Shown here: positions 6,483-8,482 of the stretch, in pieces | Numbering within the stretch: position 1 is the first letter of the stretch | Layout of the letters: each line of letters starts with the position of its first letter | DNA from: Thermomicrobiales bacterium | GTDB taxonomy: Bacteria > Chloroflexota > Chloroflexia > Thermomicrobiales > UBA6265 | Reading direction: 5' to 3' | DNA length: 8,482 nt | NCBI GenBank assembly: GCA_025937615.1 | Contig: JAICRA010000047.1 | Span: 1 to 8,482 of the forward strand | The notes under the pieces: generated by a model | Seen by the model: only the letters and a program-made list of their open reading frames with translations | The model's database searches: none | Told to the model about the DNA's origin: nothing | Program-made: the position numbers and the translations under genes

Positions 6483-8276
6483 ATGGAAAAGGGTTCACCG
6501 CCGACCCAATTCACAGGTCACACGCACGCTACTGGAGTTGACCCGGAGGACGGCTCGGGTCGGCTAAAAGCTGATCGTGCCGGACGAGGCGGCGTGATCT
6601 GGTCTGCGGCAGCACATGCTTCGCACTCGCGCCGTACTCTCCTAGCGTATGGATTGCAAGGCGGCATCCTGATCGCCGGGTGGCCGTTGATCGGCAACCC
6701 GGCTGCGATCCGCCGCGCCCGGCCATGGACGTGGACCGCACCCGCGCGTCAGTCATCCACGTCACCCTTGGTTTTGGCGACGAACCGCGCCCCATCCGAC
6801 CTCGATCCCCATTCGGCCTACGACCCCGGTTCCCAGATCGCACTCCAGGGTCCTTTCGAGGGGCTGATCCGGCTCCAGCCCGGCACAGCCGACACCGTCG
6901 TTCCCGTGCTTGCGGAGTCGTGGATGGCGAACGCCGACATGAGCGTCTGGACCTTTCACCTGCGCCCGGGGGTCACGTTCCAGGATGGAACTCCTCTCGA
7001 TGCCGAGGCGGCTCGGGCATCGTTTGAGCGCCTACTGACGCTCGGTCTGGCCCCGTCGACATTGCTCTCGCGGTTCATCGACGATCCGGCGCGAATTACC
7101 GCACCGGACTCACGTAGGCTGGTCTTTGATCTGGGCAGACCGCAGCCGTTGTTCGAGGCCGCGATCGCCGCGCCTACGGGGACGGTGATCGTCAATGCGG
7201 CCGCGTTGCGAGCGCACGAGGTCGACGGCGACTGGGGCCATGGCTGGGCGCAGACCCACTGCGATGGGATCGGGACCGGTCCGTATCGCGTGTCATCCTT
7301 CGACATCGAAGAGGGCGTCGCGTTGGAGCGCTACCCGGAGTACTGGCGCGGTTGGACAGGCAAGCATTTCGATGGCGTCACGATCCGGGTTGTCACCGAG
7401 CCAGAGACCCGGCTCGCCCTGATCGAGCGCGGCGAGGCTGATATCGTGACGACGCTGCCACTGGCCACCGTTCAGGACCTGGCAGCAAACCGGCAACTGC
7501 TCGTCGACCGCCGCTTCACTCTGGCGGTCAACTATGTGGCGATGACGGTCGCCGATCCGCTTCGCTCAGCCGAGGCGCGGCAGGCACTGTGCTGGGCGTT
7601 TCCTTATGACGACGTGATCGACGGCGTCTATGCGGGATTCGCCAAGCGGGCGGTCGGCCCGGTGGCGGAACTCTGCCGCGGCTTCAATCCGGAGACGTTT
7701 GTCTACTCGACCGATCTCGACCGCGCGCGGGCGCTACTGCAGCGCGCCGGCGTCGCGGAGAACACGACGATCACGTACGCCCTCGCCGCGGGGAACCGGG
7801 AGGCCGCCGCGATCCCTGAGCTTTTCGCGACCAACCTCTCGGCAATTGGACTTCAGCTCGATATCCAGGTCATCGACTTCGCCACGTACATCGACCTCTC
7901 CTTCGGGGAGCTCCCGGCGGAGGAGCGCCCAAACCTCTTTTCCTTTTTCTGGTCGCCGGACTACAACGACGCCTGGAATCAGCTATGGCCACAAGTCTCA
8001 TGCGCGGCCTGGCAGGCGGGCAACGTTGGGCAGTACTGCAACGCGGGCGTCGAAGCGTTACTGGAGGAGGCGAGATTCGCCACAGACCAAGGGAGCTATC
8101 TCGCGGCATTGGCGGAAATCCAACAAATCGTCACTCGCAATGATCCGGCCGCCATCTACGTCGCTCAGGCCGAGTGGCCGACTGTGCTAGGTCGCGATCT
8201 GGCCGGATTCGACTTGAATTTGATCGTTCCCGAGATCATCGATTTTTATTCATTGCACCGCGAATCTGCCACTTGA
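6483..8276 (+). CDS. Family 5 extracytoplasmic solute-binding protein with Tat-like signal (up to 597 aa)
   Basis: This is the binding component of a peptide/nickel/oligosaccharide-type ABC importer (SBP_bac_5, DppA/OppA-like). Hallmarks: VPVLAESW (140-147), VWTFHLRPGVTFQDGTPLDA (155-174), GIGTGPYRV (262-270), LERYPEYWRG (281-290) and a C-terminal lobe with YCNAGVEALLEEA (518-530). The signal has SRRTLL (49-54), then a hydrophobic core (about 53-70), which fits a Tat signal; there is no lipobox cysteine. The ATG at 6483 has a moderate ribosome-binding site (GGTGAG). It gives a 48-residue pre-signal stretch with less GC-biased codon third positions than the rest. A GTG at 6594 would give a normal signal of about 12 residues before the twin arginines and may be the true start. 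Five cysteines (260, 370, 398, 507, 519) could form disulfides outside the cell. It follows the regulator by 21 bp. No permease or ATPase gene follows in the window. The substrate cannot be told. Confidence 0.9.
   Translation: MEKGSPPTQFTGHTHATGVDPEDGSGRLKADRAGRGGVIWSAAAHASHSRRTLLAYGLQGGILIAGWPLIGNPAAIRRARPWTWTAPARQSSTSPLVLATNRAPSDLDPHSAYDPGSQIALQGPFEGLIRLQPGTADTVVPVLAESWMANADMSVWTFHLRPGVTFQDGTPLDAEAARASFERLLTLGLAPSTLLSRFIDDPARITAPDSRRLVFDLGRPQPLFEAAIAAPTGTVIVNAAALRAHEVDGDWGHGWAQTHCDGIGTGPYRVSSFDIEEGVALERYPEYWRGWTGKHFDGVTIRVVTEPETRLALIERGEADIVTTLPLATVQDLAANRQLLVDRRFTLAVNYVAMTVADPLRSAEARQALCWAFPYDDVIDGVYAGFAKRAVGPVAELCRGFNPETFVYSTDLDRARALLQRAGVAENTTITYALAAGNREAAAIPELFATNLSAIGLQLDIQVIDFATYIDLSFGELPAEERPNLFSFFWSPDYNDAWNQLWPQVSCAAWQAGNVGQYCNAGVEALLEEARFATDQGSYLAALAEIQQIVTRNDPAAIYVAQAEWPTVLGRDLAGFDLNLIVPEIIDFYSLHRESAT
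6594..6596 (+). promoter_or_regulatory. Alternative GTG start of the solute-binding protein
   Basis: GTG with GAGG (6586-6589) four bases upstream, a slightly short spacing. Starting here gives MIWSAAAHASHSRRTLLAYG, a compact Tat signal. It would lengthen the gap from the regulator stop to 132 bp. Confidence 0.45.
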
Positions 8277-8281
8277 CCCAG

Positions 8282-8308
8282 GCGGTGAAGGCATCAAAGT
8301 GTCACCGC
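8282..8308 (+). terminator. Inverted repeat just after the solute-binding protein (possible terminator)
   Basis: GCGGTGA (8282-8288) pairs perfectly with TCACCGC (8302-8308) around a 13-base loop, starting six bases after the stop codon. There is no T-run after it, so it is at best a non-canonical terminator or an RNA 3'-end stabiliser. It hints that the transcript ends here and that no permease genes are co-transcribed. Confidence 0.4.
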
Positions 8309-8482
8309 GCCATCGCTTCCACGCATTGCTAACGTTTGGCTCTTTCCGATCCCAGTGGATCCCCAGAGGCGACCCCGCCTGGCGGTGGTTGACGCCCGTC
8401 AATGCCCATGGTGCGGCCAGCTCCTGGCTCAGGGTCGTGGACTCCACTCGAGCAGAGTGAGTCCGACTGCCGTGGCGAACCC
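8309..8482. other. Right-edge region with small hairpins and no convincing gene
   Basis: Small inverted repeats occur at 8367-8380 (AGGCG/CGCCT), 8389-8402 (TTGAC/GTCAA) and 8439-8464 (GGACT-C-CACTC with GAGTG-AGTCC, ten pairs and one bulge). A plus-strand frame is open from 8289 to the window end; from a possible GTG at 8355 it contains VDARQCPWCGQLLAQGRG. It has no ribosome-binding site, so it is not called as a gene here. Confidence 0.4.
8439..8464. repeat. Ten-pair hairpin near right edge
   Basis: The left arm GGACT-C-CACTC (8439-8449) and right arm GAGTGAGTCC (8455-8464) pair perfectly apart from one bulged C, with loop GAGCA. No T-run lies on either side. It may be a regulatory hairpin or factor-binding site, or the edge of a repeat family continuing outside the window. 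Confidence 0.4.

Noticed and set aside
8250..8447. Minus-strand frame of 65 codons at the right edge
   Set aside because: It overlaps the end of the solute-binding protein gene and the inverted repeat after it; GTG start with no ribosome-binding site and no known motif.

Overview
The window reads as chromosomal DNA from a GC-rich bacterium (roughly 60% GC by eye). Minus-strand genes have clear Shine-Dalgarno sites. The mix of families (tandem DUF1269 proteins, PRC-barrel proteins, a secreted DUF4397 protein, a MalT-type LuxR regulator and a family 5 solute-binding protein) fits a Chloroflexota/Thermomicrobia-like organism. That placement is inferred from family content, not from a marker gene.

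Layout. Positions 1-3044 hold five genes, all on the minus strand. In transcription order they are: a secreted two-repeat DUF4397-like protein (3044-2304), a small PRC-barrel/DUF2171-like protein (2155-1757), a two-domain PRC-barrel protein (1693-1049), a DUF1269 glycine-zipper protein (946-455), and the first 46 codons of a second DUF1269 protein that leaves the window at base 1. The gaps are 148, 63, 102 and 314 bp, so the three middle genes at least could be co-transcribed. Positions 3045-3767 form a long divergent intergenic region. It contains an inverted repeat, a plausible sigma-70-like promoter and a short ORF of unknown status. The plus strand then carries a full-length 897-residue STAND/LuxR (MalT-like) regulator (3768-6461). 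It is followed after 21 bp by a Tat-signal-bearing family 5 extracytoplasmic solute-binding protein (6483-8276). A perfect 7-bp inverted repeat sits six bases after its stop codon. The last ~200 bases hold no convincing gene, but one reading frame with a CPWCG motif runs open off the right edge.

How the parts may work together. The minus-strand group looks like an envelope or stress cassette: small PRC-barrel proteins and DUF1269 proteins have poorly known roles. The plus-strand pair joins a large ATP-dependent signal-integrating transcription activator to a periplasm-type binding protein with no ABC permease or ATPase beside it. The main hypothesis from this window is that the pair is a solute-sensing unit, or that the binding protein is an orphan serving a transporter encoded elsewhere. 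No mobile element, CRISPR array, rRNA or tRNA was seen.
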